From an uncultured Veillonella sp. (lineage in GTDB: Bacteria > Bacillota > Negativicutes > Veillonellales > Veillonellaceae): a stretch of 41,280 nucleotides of DNA. Of the stretch, positions 16,908 to 26,527 are shown piece after piece (the stretch's first letter is position 1; each line of letters starts with the position of its first letter). The translations under genes were made by a program, and so were the position numbers. The stretch spans positions 1 to 41,280 of the forward strand of contig NZ_URAR01000017.1 in assembly GCF_900545795.1 (NCBI RefSeq), in the 5' to 3' direction. The notes beneath the pieces are model-generated. The model searched no databases and had not been told where the DNA came from. It worked only from the letters and a program-made list of their open reading frames with translations.

Positions 16908-18350
16908 TTATGCATTTAAATGTTTCTGCAATAATTCATTTACAACGCCAGGATTAGCGCGGCCTTTACTTTGTTTCATAACTTGGCCTACTAAGAACCC
17001 AATGGCTTTGCCCTTGCCACTCTTGAAATCTTCTACAGATTTAGGATTATCCGCAATAACCTGCTTTACGATTTCTTCAATAGCACCTGTATCAGTAATT
17101 TGAACTAAGCCTTGTTCCTCTACGATAGTAGCTGCATCTTTGCCAGTTTCCCACATGGAAACAATAACCTTCTTCGCAATTTTACCGGAAATAGTTCCTT
17201 TATCAATTAATGCAATCATACCAGCTAATTGTTCTGGTTTAATCTGCGCTTCTGCAAAAGTAATATTAGCATCATTTACAAGTTTAGCCATATCACCAAG
17301 CATCCAGTTAGCTGCAGTTTTAGCATCAGCACCAGCTTTTACAGTGGCATCTAAATAGTCTGCTGTTTCACGAGCTGTTGTTAAAATGCGGCTATCTTCA
17401 TGAGACAAACCATAGTCGCTTTGGAAACGAGCTTGTTTAGTATCTGGAAGCTCAGGCAATTCCTTGCACGCTGCTTCAATTTGTTCATCTGTAATTACAA
17501 TTGGCACCAAGTCTGGCTCTGGGAAATAGCGATAGTCATTTTCTTTTTCTTTCTTACGCATAGAAAGTGTTATGCCCTTGCTATCATCCCAGGTGCGCGT
17601 TTCTTGCACAATTTCGCCACCGTCTTCAATTGTTTCTGCTTGGCGAAGCGCTTCGTATTCAATCCCTTTTTGAAGAGCTGTTAAGGAGTTCATATTTTTA
17701 ATTTCAGTTTTGGTACCTAATTTTTCTTCGCCCATTAAGCGTACAGAAATATTAGCATCACAACGAAGGCTACCTTCTTCCATGCGCACATCAGATACAT
17801 CTAAGTATTTAATGATAGAGCGAAGTTTCTCTACATACGCACGCGCTTCTTCACCAGAGCGAAGATCTGGCTCAGATACGATTTCAAGAAGAGGTACACC
17901 GGTACGGTTATAGTCTACATTTGAGGAATCCGAAGTGCTAATCGTACTGCCGCTATGAACTAATTTACCAGCATCTTCTTCCATGTGAATACGGGTAATG
18001 CGAATACGGCGTGTTTCACCATTCACTTCAATATCTAAATAACCATTTAAGCAAATTGGCAAATCATATTGAGAGGTCTGCCAGTTCTTAGGTAAATCTG
18101 GATAATAGTAGTTTTTGCGGTCAAATTTATTAAAATGTAAAATTTCACAATTAAGAGCTAAACCAACGCGGATAGCATATTCCACTACTTTTTTATTAAG
18201 CACTGGAAGTACCCCTGGTAAGCCTAAGCAAACTGGGCATACATGGGTATTTTGATTGCCACCAAATTCAGTGGTACAGCCACAAAAAATCTTAGATTTA
18301 GTCTTCAGTTCCGTATGGACTTCAAGCCCTACGACTGTTTCATATTTCAT
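16908..18350 (-). CDS. gatB: Aspartyl/glutamyl-tRNA amidotransferase subunit B
   Basis: 480 residues, the normal length. GatB binds the misacylated tRNA and phosphorylates Glu-tRNA(Gln) or Asp-tRNA(Asn) before amidation with ammonia from GatA. The N-terminal kinase-like core begins YETVVGLEVHTELKTKSKIFCGC, with cysteine ligands of the GatB zinc site and the VCPVCLGLPG segment. DYNRTGVPLLEIVSEPD and YRYFPEPDL are family signatures. The C-terminal YqeY/tail domain ends with GQVMKQSKGRANPG. It is the third gene of gatCAB; its ATG overlaps the gatA stop by four bases (ATGA), giving coupled translation. Confidence 0.97.
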   Translation of the reverse strand: MKYETVVGLEVHTELKTKSKIFCGCTTEFGGNQNTHVCPVCLGLPGVLPVLNKKVVEYAIRVGLALNCEILHFNKFDRKNYYYPDLPKNWQTSQYDLPICLNGYLDIEVNGETRRIRITRIHMEEDAGKLVHSGSTISTSDSSNVDYNRTGVPLLEIVSEPDLRSGEEARAYVEKLRSIIKYLDVSDVRMEEGSLRCDANISVRLMGEEKLGTKTEIKNMNSLTALQKGIEYEALRQAETIEDGGEIVQETRTWDDSKGITLSMRKKEKENDYRYFPEPDLVPIVITDEQIEAACKELPELPDTKQARFQSDYGLSHEDSRILTTARETADYLDATVKAGADAKTAANWMLGDMAKLVNDANITFAEAQIKPEQLAGMIALIDKGTISGKIAKKVIVSMWETGKDAATIVEEQGLVQITDTGAIEEIVKQVIADNPKSVEDFKSGKGKAIGFLVGQVMKQSKGRANPGVVNELLQKHLNA

Positions 18351-19804
18351 AGTGTTACCTCCCCAATTGGTGCTATTTTATTGCATTCTGGACACGCTTG
18401 TTCAAACGTATAGGCTGTGCGAAGCAATACTTCTTCTCCCATGGCAGGAGCTAACAATTGAAGTCCAATCGGCATTCCATTGCTTGCAAAACCAGCTGGA
18501 ATGGAAATGCCAGGAATCCCCGCTAAGTTAACAGGGGTTGTACAAATATCTTCCATGTACATGGACAATGGATCATTAATTTTTTCACCAAATTTAAATG
18601 CTGTATTTGGTGCTGTAGGTGTTAGAAGTACATCTACTTTTTCAAATGCCGCATCAAATTCATTTTTAATTAAACGACGCGCTTTTAAGGCTTTTAAATA
18701 ATATGCATCATAATAGCCAGAGCTCAATACATAAGTACCAAGCAAGATACGACGTTGTACTTCAGGGCCAAAGCCTTGCGTACGAGTCTTAGTCGACATT
18801 TCCACTAAATTATCAGCTGGCACGCGAAGACCATAGCTTACGCCATCATAACGAGCTAAGTTGGAGCTAGCTTCCGCTAAGGCAATAATATAATACGCAG
18901 ATAAAGCGTATTTAGCCGTTGGAAGGCTAACTTCTACAATTTCAGCACCTAACTCTTCATATTTTTTAGCTGCTTTTTGAATAGCTTCACGAACTTCGCT
19001 ATTGATCCCTTCCCCAAAGAATTCTTTAGGAAGGCCAATTTTTAAACCTTTTACATCGCTTACTAAAGCTTTAGTGTAATCAGGACGATCCCCTGGAATG
19101 GATGTGGAATCTCTGAAATCATGACCGGAAATAGCATTTAACACAATCGCCGCATCGGTTACATCGCGCGTAACAGGTCCAATTTGGTCTAAAGAAGAAG
19201 CGAAGGCGATTAAGCCAAAACGAGATACATTACCATACGTTGGTTTTAAACCAACTACGCCACAATAAGCGCCTGGCTGACGAATAGATCCGCCTGTATC
19301 AGAGCCTAAAGCCCATACAGCACTACCAGCTGATACAGAAGCTGCACTACCGCCGGAAGAGCCACCTGGTACATAGTCAGCATTCCATGGATTAGTAGTT
19401 TTAGCTAGAGCAGAGTTTTCTGTAGAACCACCCATAGCAAATTCATCCATGTTAAGCTTACCAAGGCTTACTAAATCTAAGGCTTGTAAACGTTCTACAA
19501 CCGTTGCATTATATGGTGGCACGAAGTTTTCAAGCATTTTAGACGCACAAGTCGCCTTTTGGTCTTTAATACAAATATTATCTTTAATTGCCCCTGGAAT
19601 ACCGGCTAATGGAGAAATCACTTCTCCAGCAGCAATTTTAGCATCCACTGCAGCTGCTACCTTTAAGGCCTCTTCGTGAGAATCGGATAAGTATGCCTTA
19701 ACGATAGGCTCAGTTTTAGCTTTTTGAGCAATAATAGCATTCGTTAACTCTACAGCAGATACTTCTTTTGCTATAAGTTTTTTATGTAATTCATGAATGG
19801 TCAC
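18347..19804 (-). CDS. gatA: Aspartyl/glutamyl-tRNA amidotransferase subunit A
   Basis: 485 residues of the amidase-signature family. It hydrolyses glutamine and channels ammonia to GatB. The Ser-cisSer-Lys triad is visible as K74 (GAIKDN), S149 (GGSSGGS) and S173 (GSDTGGSIRQP), offset by five from the Staphylococcus aureus enzyme. The start is a GTG seven bases after AGGAGG; no ATG fits better. It follows gatC by 11 bases and is coupled to gatB. Together they make Gln-tRNA(Gln) and probably Asn-tRNA(Asn) in organisms lacking the direct synthetases. Confidence 0.97.
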   Translation of the reverse strand: MTIHELHKKLIAKEVSAVELTNAIIAQKAKTEPIVKAYLSDSHEEALKVAAAVDAKIAAGEVISPLAGIPGAIKDNICIKDQKATCASKMLENFVPPYNATVVERLQALDLVSLGKLNMDEFAMGGSTENSALAKTTNPWNADYVPGGSSGGSAASVSAGSAVWALGSDTGGSIRQPGAYCGVVGLKPTYGNVSRFGLIAFASSLDQIGPVTRDVTDAAIVLNAISGHDFRDSTSIPGDRPDYTKALVSDVKGLKIGLPKEFFGEGINSEVREAIQKAAKKYEELGAEIVEVSLPTAKYALSAYYIIALAEASSNLARYDGVSYGLRVPADNLVEMSTKTRTQGFGPEVQRRILLGTYVLSSGYYDAYYLKALKARRLIKNEFDAAFEKVDVLLTPTAPNTAFKFGEKINDPLSMYMEDICTTPVNLAGIPGISIPAGFASNGMPIGLQLLAPAMGEEVLLRTAYTFEQACPECNKIAPIGEVTL

Positions 19805-19815
19805 TGTTGTTCCTC

Positions 19816-20106
19816 CTATTCCTGTACTACGCGAGGCACTGTAAAGTAACCATCTGTTTCTTCTGGTGCATTTTGCATAGCAAGAGCATGATCGAGTGAA
19901 GGTTTTACTTCATCTTCACGGAATACATTTTGAAGTGGTACCGCATGAGCCATTGGCTCCACCCCTTCAAGATTAAGTTCTTCCAATTCAGTCACATAGG
20001 AAAGTACATCATTTAACGCTTTTTCTACTTGCTCCATATGTGCTTCGTCTACTTCTAGACGAGATAAAAGAGCAATGTTTTTTATTTCATCCCGATTGAT
20101 TTTCAT
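19816..20106 (-). CDS. gatC: Aspartyl/glutamyl-tRNA amidotransferase subunit C
   Basis: 96 residues from the ATG at 20106, nine bases after AAAGGA. The in-frame ATG at 20124 would fall at the predicted transcription start and give an atypically long protein. The sequence has the GatC pattern: ALLSRLEVDE near the N-terminus, a helical middle, VEPMAHAVPLQNVFREDEV, and a C-terminal EETDGYFTVPRVVQ. GatC stabilises the GatA-GatB interface. It is the first gene of gatCAB, directly downstream of a good promoter. Confidence 0.95.
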   Translation of the reverse strand: MKINRDEIKNIALLSRLEVDEAHMEQVEKALNDVLSYVTELEELNLEGVEPMAHAVPLQNVFREDEVKPSLDHALAMQNAPEETDGYFTVPRVVQE

Positions 20107-20130
20107 CAGTACACATCCTTTCATTGTTAC

Positions 20131-20159
20131 ATTATACCAAATCGCCTAGAACAAGCCAA
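20131..20159 (-). promoter_or_regulatory. Promoter of gatCAB
   Basis: On the minus strand, TTGGCT (20154-20159) is separated by 17 bases from a perfect TATAAT (20131-20136), preceded by TGG, which makes an extended -10. The predicted start point falls about 17 to 20 bases before the chosen gatC ATG. Confidence 0.75.
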
Positions 20160-20266
20160 ATATAAGAGTATTTCAATTCTCAATTCTCTTAATTAACTAT
20201 ATACAAATTATTTTTAAAAGTACACAAACGGTGTTGCTCATATTGTACACACATCACTATATGGCA

Positions 20267-20332
20267 CGCACATTAGTGCTTAATTGTTCGAATATTATTG
20301 CTTAATTATTCGCATATCATTGATTAATTGTA
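20267..20332. repeat. Degenerate 22-bp tandem repeat downstream of ligA
   Basis: Three units of exactly 22 bases start at 20267, 20289 and 20311. Each begins CG and contains the core GCTTAATT or GATTAATT. A fourth, diverged unit follows to about 20355. The array lies just after the ligA stop (20362) on the ligA-transcribed side. Confidence 0.7.
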
Positions 20333-20361
20333 CGCACATGCGAGCTCACACTGTATACACA

Positions 20362-22395
20362 TTATTGCCAATCTTTAATGAGCTCTAAAAATTCCGCTTC
20401 ATATACTATGCGTATGCCCAAGGATTCAGCTTTTGTTAGTTTACTACCAGCTTCTTCACCAGCGATGACCATGGTGGTCTTTTTGCTCACAGAACCGGTA
20501 ATTTTAGCGCCATGACTGGCCAAGAGATCGCCTGCCTCTTTACGCCCCATACTAGCTAAAGTTCCTGTCAAGACAATGGTTTCCCCGGCTAATTCATCGC
20601 CTTGAGGCACTTCTATAGTCTCTTCCATAACGACCCCTAAGGCTCGCAACTCTTCGATGAGTTCACGATGATGTGGTTCTTTAAAATACTGTACTAAACT
20701 AGCAGCCATAGTAGGTCCAATTTCAGCAATATGAGTAAAGTCCTCTTCGGTAGTATTCATAAGTGCATCCATGGATGGGAATTGTTGCGCAATCGTCTGG
20801 CCGGCTTTAGCCCCTATAAGTCGAATTCCTAGCGCAAATAGCAAGCGCCCCAAGCCACGTGACTTTGATTCAGCAATGGCTTTCACTAAGTTCTGTGCCG
20901 ATTTCTTGCCCATTCGCTCCATAGTAATGAGCTGGTCTTCTGTTAATTTATATAAATCAGCCACTGTACTTATGAGTTTATAGCGAATTAAGCTTTCCAC
21001 AATGCTTGGACCAAGCCCTTCTATATTCATGGCATCACGCGAAGCAAAATGTATAATTTTTTCTTTTTCCACTGCCGGACAATGCGGATTGCTACAACGA
21101 ACAGCGACCTCACCTTCACGGCGCACCGTTGGAGAATTACAAATTGGACACTGTGTAGGCATAGTAAATACCACTTCATTACCAGTTCGCTTTTCTGGAA
21201 ACGCTTTAATTACCTCAGGAATGATTTCTGCTGCTTTGTGAATTAACACATGATCCCCAATGCGAATATCTTTGTCTTTGATAAAATCTCCATTATGCAA
21301 AGTCGCTCGTGCCACATTAGTGCCACTTACGAAAACTGGCTCAAGCTCAGCTGTAGGCGTTAACACCCCAGTGCGACCAATATTGATAGTAATATCATTG
21401 ACTATAGTTTCTACTTCGTCTGGAGCATATTTATAGGCCGTCGCCCAACGAGGATCTTTTACAGTAGCACCTAATTGCTCCTGGTCTTCAAAGCTATTCA
21501 CCTTAATTACCATACCATCTGTATCATAAGGCAAATTATGGCGCTCTTCATCCCAGTAAGCAATGCGCTCCACTACATCATCAATGGTATGGCACAAAGT
21601 ATAATGAGGATTTACATGAAAATGATAGGATTCTAAGGCTTCTAATAATTCTTTTTGAGAGTGAATATTCGCCCCCTCTTCCATGCCAATCGCATAGGCA
21701 AAGAAGTCAAGATTACGACTTGCCGTCATAGCAGGATCCAATTGGCGTAAAGAGCCAGCCGCAGCATTGCGAGGATTTACGAAAGTAGCAATACCTGCTG
21801 CTTCGCGTTCCTCATTAATGCGTTGAAACTCTTTATGTGGCATATAGGCTTCACCGCGAATTTCAATATAAGGCGGCGCATTCTCGATATATAAAGGAAC
21901 CGATTGAATGGTTCGCACATTGGCCGTCACATCTTCGCCTACTTTGCCATCACCACGAGTCACCGCTCTCGTAAACAAGCCATTTTCATAGTGAATATTA
22001 ACCGCTAAGCCGTCAATTTTAAGTTCTACTACATACTCAGGTGTATGACCTAATTCCTTGCGCACACGTTCACCAAAAGCACGCACTTCATCTGCATTAA
22101 ATACATTGCTAAGGCTAAGCATAGGGCGACCATGAATCACTTTTGGAAAATCCCCAGTCAATTTAGCCCCCACACGCTGCGTTGGTGAATAGGACGTAAT
22201 ATATTCAGGATGTGCCGTCTCTAGCTCCACCAGTTCACGATAGAGCTTGTCATACTCATAGTCTTCCATTTCTGGCGCATCTTTTACATAGTATAAATAT
22301 CCACAATGAGCCAATAATTGTTGGAGCGCATGAGTTTTCTCCTCCACATTGGCAGCCTTGGAATATGCGTCTTTTAATTGATTTAATACTGTCAT
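20362..22395 (-). CDS. ligA: NAD+-dependent DNA ligase
   Basis: 677 residues, full family length. LigA seals nicks in replication and repair using NAD+. The adenylated lysine is K126 in VELKIDG. The Ia and adenylation domains precede an OB fold, a four-cysteine zinc finger near residues 406-430 (CPICNSP and CSNPHCP), helix-hairpin-helix repeats, and a C-terminal BRCT domain (ETIVLTGTLASMGRKEA to the end). AGGAG seven bases before ATG supports the start. It follows pcrA by 57 bases, the standard Firmicute order, and is presumably cotranscribed with it. No clear terminator follows. Confidence 0.97.
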   Translation of the reverse strand: MTVLNQLKDAYSKAANVEEKTHALQQLLAHCGYLYYVKDAPEMEDYEYDKLYRELVELETAHPEYITSYSPTQRVGAKLTGDFPKVIHGRPMLSLSNVFNADEVRAFGERVRKELGHTPEYVVELKIDGLAVNIHYENGLFTRAVTRGDGKVGEDVTANVRTIQSVPLYIENAPPYIEIRGEAYMPHKEFQRINEEREAAGIATFVNPRNAAAGSLRQLDPAMTASRNLDFFAYAIGMEEGANIHSQKELLEALESYHFHVNPHYTLCHTIDDVVERIAYWDEERHNLPYDTDGMVIKVNSFEDQEQLGATVKDPRWATAYKYAPDEVETIVNDITINIGRTGVLTPTAELEPVFVSGTNVARATLHNGDFIKDKDIRIGDHVLIHKAAEIIPEVIKAFPEKRTGNEVVFTMPTQCPICNSPTVRREGEVAVRCSNPHCPAVEKEKIIHFASRDAMNIEGLGPSIVESLIRYKLISTVADLYKLTEDQLITMERMGKKSAQNLVKAIAESKSRGLGRLLFALGIRLIGAKAGQTIAQQFPSMDALMNTTEEDFTHIAEIGPTMAASLVQYFKEPHHRELIEELRALGVVMEETIEVPQGDELAGETIVLTGTLASMGRKEAGDLLASHGAKITGSVSKKTTMVIAGEEAGSKLTKAESLGIRIVYEAEFLELIKDWQ

Positions 22396-22452
22396 TATGT
22401 GTCTCCTAATTCATACTGGCTAACAAGCTTCTTGCTATATACATAGTATGAC

Positions 22453-24645
22453 CTACACTTTTTCAATCGGTGCAAATTTTGCCATAATAATGCGCACGCC
22501 CTGTGTAGGGAAATTAATCTTAAGCTTCATACCAGAGCCACCGCCTTGCACCTCAAGAACAGTCCCTTCGCCCCACTTACTGTGATTAGCCGTATCGCCT
22601 ACTTGCCAGTCTGCTACCACGGGATTGCGCACCACTGGTTTTGTAACAGGGCGCGATAAGACGGACATATGAGGTGGTACATGGCGCTTAATTTCATCTG
22701 GAATACGACGCTTAGCTCGCAATTCTTCAATGAATTCACTGGGAATCTCTTTTAAAAATCGCGAAGGCAAATAGCTATTTGTTCGCCCAAAAACTGTCCG
22801 CGTTGCAGCGTTTAGCATATATAATTCTTTTTCTGCCCTTGTTATACCTACATAACAAAGACGACGTTCTTCCTCAATTTCCTCAGGATTCATCAAGGTT
22901 CGGCTGTGTGGAAATAGCCCTTCCTCTAAACCAGCTAAGAATACGATTGGAAATTCCAAGCCCTTAGCGGAATGCAAGGTCATAAGAGTTACTTTCGAGT
23001 CAGCTTGTTCATAAGTATCTACATCATTGACTAAGGCCACTTGTTCTAAAAAGTCCTGTACCGTACCATTAGGATTTTCATCTAAAAATACTTTAGCTAC
23101 CGATAATAATTCGCCAATATTTTCTACGCGCGCTTCATCTTGAGGATCTGTACTAGCTTCTAACTCTTTCAAATAGCCTGTTTGAGCTAAAATCTCCTCT
23201 AAGACCTGCAATACGGTAAGCTCTTCCATGCGCGATACTAAAGTAAAGATGAGAATACTAAATGCTTCTAGCTTTTCTCGTGTCTTTCCTTTTATAGTCG
23301 GAATCTGATCTAAAATAGTCAAAGTCATGAATAAGGAATTGCCCGTTTCTCTGGCAAATTCCTGTAATTTTGATACCGTCGTCGCCCCAATACTGCGCTT
23401 AGGCACATTGATGATGCGGATTAAACTTAAATCATCAAAAGGATTGAAGATAACTTTTAAATACGCCAGTACATCTTTAATTTCTTTGCGGTCATAGAAC
23501 TTAGTGCCCCCTACCATAGTATAAGGTATGCCTCGTTTAATTAAACCTTCTTCTAGGGCACGGGACTGCGCATTAGTACGATATAAAATAGCCATATCAC
23601 CATAAGGCACATCATGAGTCTCATGTTCTTTAGCAATGGTTTGACTAATAAAGGCCGCCTCTTCTTGTTCCGATTGAGCCGTAAAATGGCGAATTTTAGC
23701 ACCTAAATCCTTATCAGTCCACAAATTCTTTTCTGGCCGCCCTTCATTGTTTTCAATTACAGCATTAGCCGCTTCCAGAATCGTTTTAGTGGAGCGATAG
23801 TTTTGTTCTAATTTAATAGTCTTACACTTAGGATAATCTTTCTCAAAGTCTAAAATATTTTGAATATCTGCACCACGCCAAGCATAAATACTTTGGTCAG
23901 CATCACCTACTACGCAAATATTTCCCCAATTAGACGCCAATAAATGCGCCAAGGTATATTGTGCATGGTTCGTATCTTGATACTCATCAATCATAATATA
24001 GCGGAAACGACGGCTATATTTCTCTAATATGGCCTCATTTGTTTGCAAGAGCTTCACCGCTACTAAGAGTAAATCATCAAAGTCTAAGGCATTGTTTTTA
24101 CGAAGTTCACGCTCATAGTATTCGTATACATCGGCCACTTTTTGACTATAAAAATCTCGAGCTTGTAAGCGATAATCGTGGGCAAATAAAAGTCTATTTT
24201 TTGCATCAGAAATCTGACTCATCATCGCATTAACAGGATAATATTTATCATCAAGATTAAGTGCTTTTAAGGCCGCCTTAAGCACAACTTGAGAGTCACC
24301 TGTATCATAAATAGTAAAATTTTTGCTATAACCTAAAAAATTATCGAGCTCAAAGCGCAAAAATTTAGCACAAAAAGAATGGAATGTGCTTAGCCATATG
24401 CGATCTGCAAGAGAGCCTACAATATCTTCTACACGACTCTTCATTTCTTTGGCTGCCTTATTGGTAAAGGTGATTGCTAAAATCTCATAAGGATTCACAC
24501 CTTGCTCTAATAGATAGGCAATGCGATATGTAAGTACGCGAGTTTTACCTGACCCAGCACCGGCCACGATAAGTAATGGCCCTTCAGTGGTCTTTACGGC
24601 TTCTTGCTGCTCACGATTTAAGCCTTCAAATAGTGCTTGACTCAT
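22453..24645 (-). CDS. pcrA: ATP-dependent DNA helicase PcrA/UvrD
   Basis: 730 residues from the ATG at 24645, which has AAAGG at good spacing. An in-frame extension to 24738 would read through the terminator hairpin at 24697-24724 and is rejected. The superfamily 1 helicase motifs are clear: Walker A GAGSGKT at 29-35, motif II DEYQDTN at 220-226, QSIYAWRGAD for motif III, and VTLMTLHSAKGLEFP for motif V. The C-terminal segment (GDTANHSKWGEGTVLEV onward) is the PcrA Tudor-like domain that contacts RNA polymerase. It unwinds DNA 3' to 5' in repair and in removing obstacles to replication. Confidence 0.96.
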   Translation of the reverse strand: MSQALFEGLNREQQEAVKTTEGPLLIVAGAGSGKTRVLTYRIAYLLEQGVNPYEILAITFTNKAAKEMKSRVEDIVGSLADRIWLSTFHSFCAKFLRFELDNFLGYSKNFTIYDTGDSQVVLKAALKALNLDDKYYPVNAMMSQISDAKNRLLFAHDYRLQARDFYSQKVADVYEYYERELRKNNALDFDDLLLVAVKLLQTNEAILEKYSRRFRYIMIDEYQDTNHAQYTLAHLLASNWGNICVVGDADQSIYAWRGADIQNILDFEKDYPKCKTIKLEQNYRSTKTILEAANAVIENNEGRPEKNLWTDKDLGAKIRHFTAQSEQEEAAFISQTIAKEHETHDVPYGDMAILYRTNAQSRALEEGLIKRGIPYTMVGGTKFYDRKEIKDVLAYLKVIFNPFDDLSLIRIINVPKRSIGATTVSKLQEFARETGNSLFMTLTILDQIPTIKGKTREKLEAFSILIFTLVSRMEELTVLQVLEEILAQTGYLKELEASTDPQDEARVENIGELLSVAKVFLDENPNGTVQDFLEQVALVNDVDTYEQADSKVTLMTLHSAKGLEFPIVFLAGLEEGLFPHSRTLMNPEEIEEERRLCYVGITRAEKELYMLNAATRTVFGRTNSYLPSRFLKEIPSEFIEELRAKRRIPDEIKRHVPPHMSVLSRPVTKPVVRNPVVADWQVGDTANHSKWGEGTVLEVQGGGSGMKLKINFPTQGVRIIMAKFAPIEKV

Positions 24646-24696
24646 AATCAACCTTTCTTTATTAAAACCCAAACAAGTAACATACATACAACGAAC

Positions 24697-24724
24697 AAAA
24701 AACGTTGCTAGGAGCAACGTTTTT
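24697..24724 (-). terminator. Intrinsic terminator after the pyrophosphatase gene
   Basis: A 12-bp perfect stem, AAAAACGTTGCT with AGCAACGTTTTT around a three-base loop, is followed on the minus strand by more T residues. It lies between the stop at 24768 and the pcrA start, so it ends the pyrophosphatase transcript. Being symmetric, it may work in both directions. Confidence 0.9.
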
Positions 24725-24767
24725 GTTATTATATACAACTAGCCATGCCGTCTTTGGCCAATTATTC

Positions 24768-26045
24768 TTATTTCATAGCCCCTAAAATTTGAGGAACAAT
24801 TTGTTTCTTACGGGATAATGTATTTGGCAAGAATACTTCTTGATCCTTCACTTCTTTACCAAATGCATTAGCTACTACAGTTGCTACATCACCGGCAAAT
24901 AAAAGATTAGTACTTTCTTTTAAAATGTCAGTCACCATAATATAAGATGCTGCATAGCCATTAGAAGCTCGTAAGTCTTCAAGTGCTACTAGTAAATCAG
25001 CTTTGCGAGTTAACACATCATCAGCACTCATAGTAGTAAGCTGACCAATGCTGATTACTTGACCATTAGCAGTGAATTCCTTCATATCTGTACGAACGAT
25101 TTTTTCATCGCTGAAATCAGATACATCAGCACCAGCTTTTAACATTTCGATGCCATATGCCTCTAAATCAACACCAGCAATCTTAGCTAATTTTTCAGCT
25201 GTTTCTTTATCTTTTGGAGTGCAAGTTGGTGAACGGAATAATACAGTATCAGAAATAATCGCAGATAATAATACACCTGCAATATGTTTAGGAATTTCTT
25301 GACCATATTGCCAATAGAAATTAGCAACAATTGTACAAGTACAACCTACTGGCTCATAATGAATGAAAATAGGATTTTCAGTCGTTAAGCCACCAATGCG
25401 GTGATGGTCAATATTTTCAATAATTTCAGCTTCTTCAATATCATCAATGATTTGAACTTTTTCATTGTGGTCAACAAGAATTACTTTTTGTTTATTCTTA
25501 GGAGCTTCAGCATTGGCACGTACCATACCAAGATAGATTTCACCATCAACTACAGGATAGGCCCCAGCATGACCACGGCTGAATTCGCTTAATTTTAATT
25601 CAGGATTAATAACTTGGCAACCAGCTTTAGAAACGATGTCACCAGCTGTTACTTCTTTATTTTCAAGCCAAGCATTGCCAAGTGCTTCGATTAAACGCTT
25701 AGGCATAATAACGCCAACAAATTTATCCCCTTCCACTACAGGCACGCGATTCATATCATGTTCGTCGCGCCATGCAAGTACTGCTTTAAGATCAGCTGTA
25801 GCCGGTACAGCAGGTACTTTCTCTACTACATCTTTAATGCGTACTGCAAAGCTAGTAACGATTTCAGGATGTTCAATGCCAAAATGGTTTAATACGAAAC
25901 TAGTTTCTTTATTAGCAGGGCCTGCACAAATTGCTTTTGCAGGAATACCCATTTGATTCTTTAAATTTGCATAGCCTAATGCAGAGCAAAAAGAGTCTGT
26001 GTCAGGACTTTTATGGCCAGTTACTAAAATTACTTCATTACTCAT
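24768..26045 (-). CDS. ppaC: Family II manganese pyrophosphatase with CBS domains
   Basis: 425 residues of the DHH family. It hydrolyses pyrophosphate to phosphate and drives biosynthesis. Metal-binding motifs are GHKSPDTDS at 10-18 (H11, D15, D17), VDHNE and IDHHRIGG. Inserted into the catalytic domain is a tandem CBS module (about 65-180: PAVPATADLKAV to VVDGEIYLGMVRAN), the adenine-nucleotide sensor of CBS-pyrophosphatases. AMP and ADP inhibit such enzymes. The DRTGG domain seen between the CBS repeats in longer clostridial relatives (about 550 residues) is absent. The C-terminal DHHA2 domain ends with SRKKQIVPQI, the conserved substrate-binding SRKKQ. AGAGGTG supports the start; the gene has its own promoter and terminator. 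Confidence 0.94.
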   Translation of the reverse strand: MSNEVILVTGHKSPDTDSFCSALGYANLKNQMGIPAKAICAGPANKETSFVLNHFGIEHPEIVTSFAVRIKDVVEKVPAVPATADLKAVLAWRDEHDMNRVPVVEGDKFVGVIMPKRLIEALGNAWLENKEVTAGDIVSKAGCQVINPELKLSEFSRGHAGAYPVVDGEIYLGMVRANAEAPKNKQKVILVDHNEKVQIIDDIEEAEIIENIDHHRIGGLTTENPIFIHYEPVGCTCTIVANFYWQYGQEIPKHIAGVLLSAIISDTVLFRSPTCTPKDKETAEKLAKIAGVDLEAYGIEMLKAGADVSDFSDEKIVRTDMKEFTANGQVISIGQLTTMSADDVLTRKADLLVALEDLRASNGYAASYIMVTDILKESTNLLFAGDVATVVANAFGKEVKDQEVFLPNTLSRKKQIVPQILGAMK

Positions 26046-26527
26046 GATTTCACCTCTTAATTAAATACAATAACTTGCATTTGTCATCTATACATTATAT
26101 CATAATTTCCTTTATTTCTGTATGTATAGGCAAAGGAAAATAAAATTTTTACTCACATTTTACTAGCCATTCATGTATTACAATTTCTCATAGTACAACC
26201 ATATTTTCTACTTTACTTACTCTATATGCGCCCCTTTTACTAGATTTAAAAATCTATTACTTATAATTATTTCTCCTAGTAACTTTAATTTTCGGATTCA
26301 TTGAGATTTAATTTCTTAAGACAATAAGCCTTAATCACATAATGAGTGAAAAAATAAAATATACATAAAAAACAAAAAGATAAGAAGATAAAACGTTATT
26401 AATAGCCATACAGTTCATAACCTAACTAAATAGAAAAAGCAGCAGTAGAGCTCATCACTCTACTACTGCCTTTATTTGTGTTGAAGATGTACAAAAAGTA
26501 GTTTCAATCCTTGGGGGAATCAATATT
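26046..26527. other. Intergenic region between the dcuC-like gene and ppaC
   Basis: No gene is seen. It holds the ppaC promoter: an extended -10 TGATATAAT on the minus strand at 26094-26102, with no good -35. A 7-2-7 palindrome TAGATTT-AA-AAATCTA lies at 26241-26256. The terminator of the dcuC-like gene is near the right end. The remainder is AT-rich without recognisable structure. Confidence 0.55.
26432..26475 (-). terminator. Intrinsic terminator downstream of the dcuC-like gene
   Basis: AAAGCAGCAGTAGAG (26436-26450) pairs with CTCTACTACTGCCTTT (26458-26473) with one wobble pair, and on the minus strand a TTTTTCTATTT tail follows. It lies 55 bases after the stop at 26528. Confidence 0.88.

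Noticed and set aside
24646..24738. N-terminal extension of PcrA
   Set aside because: It would span the terminator hairpin at 24697-24724, has no ribosome site, and adds residues unlike PcrA. The ATG at 24645 is well supported.
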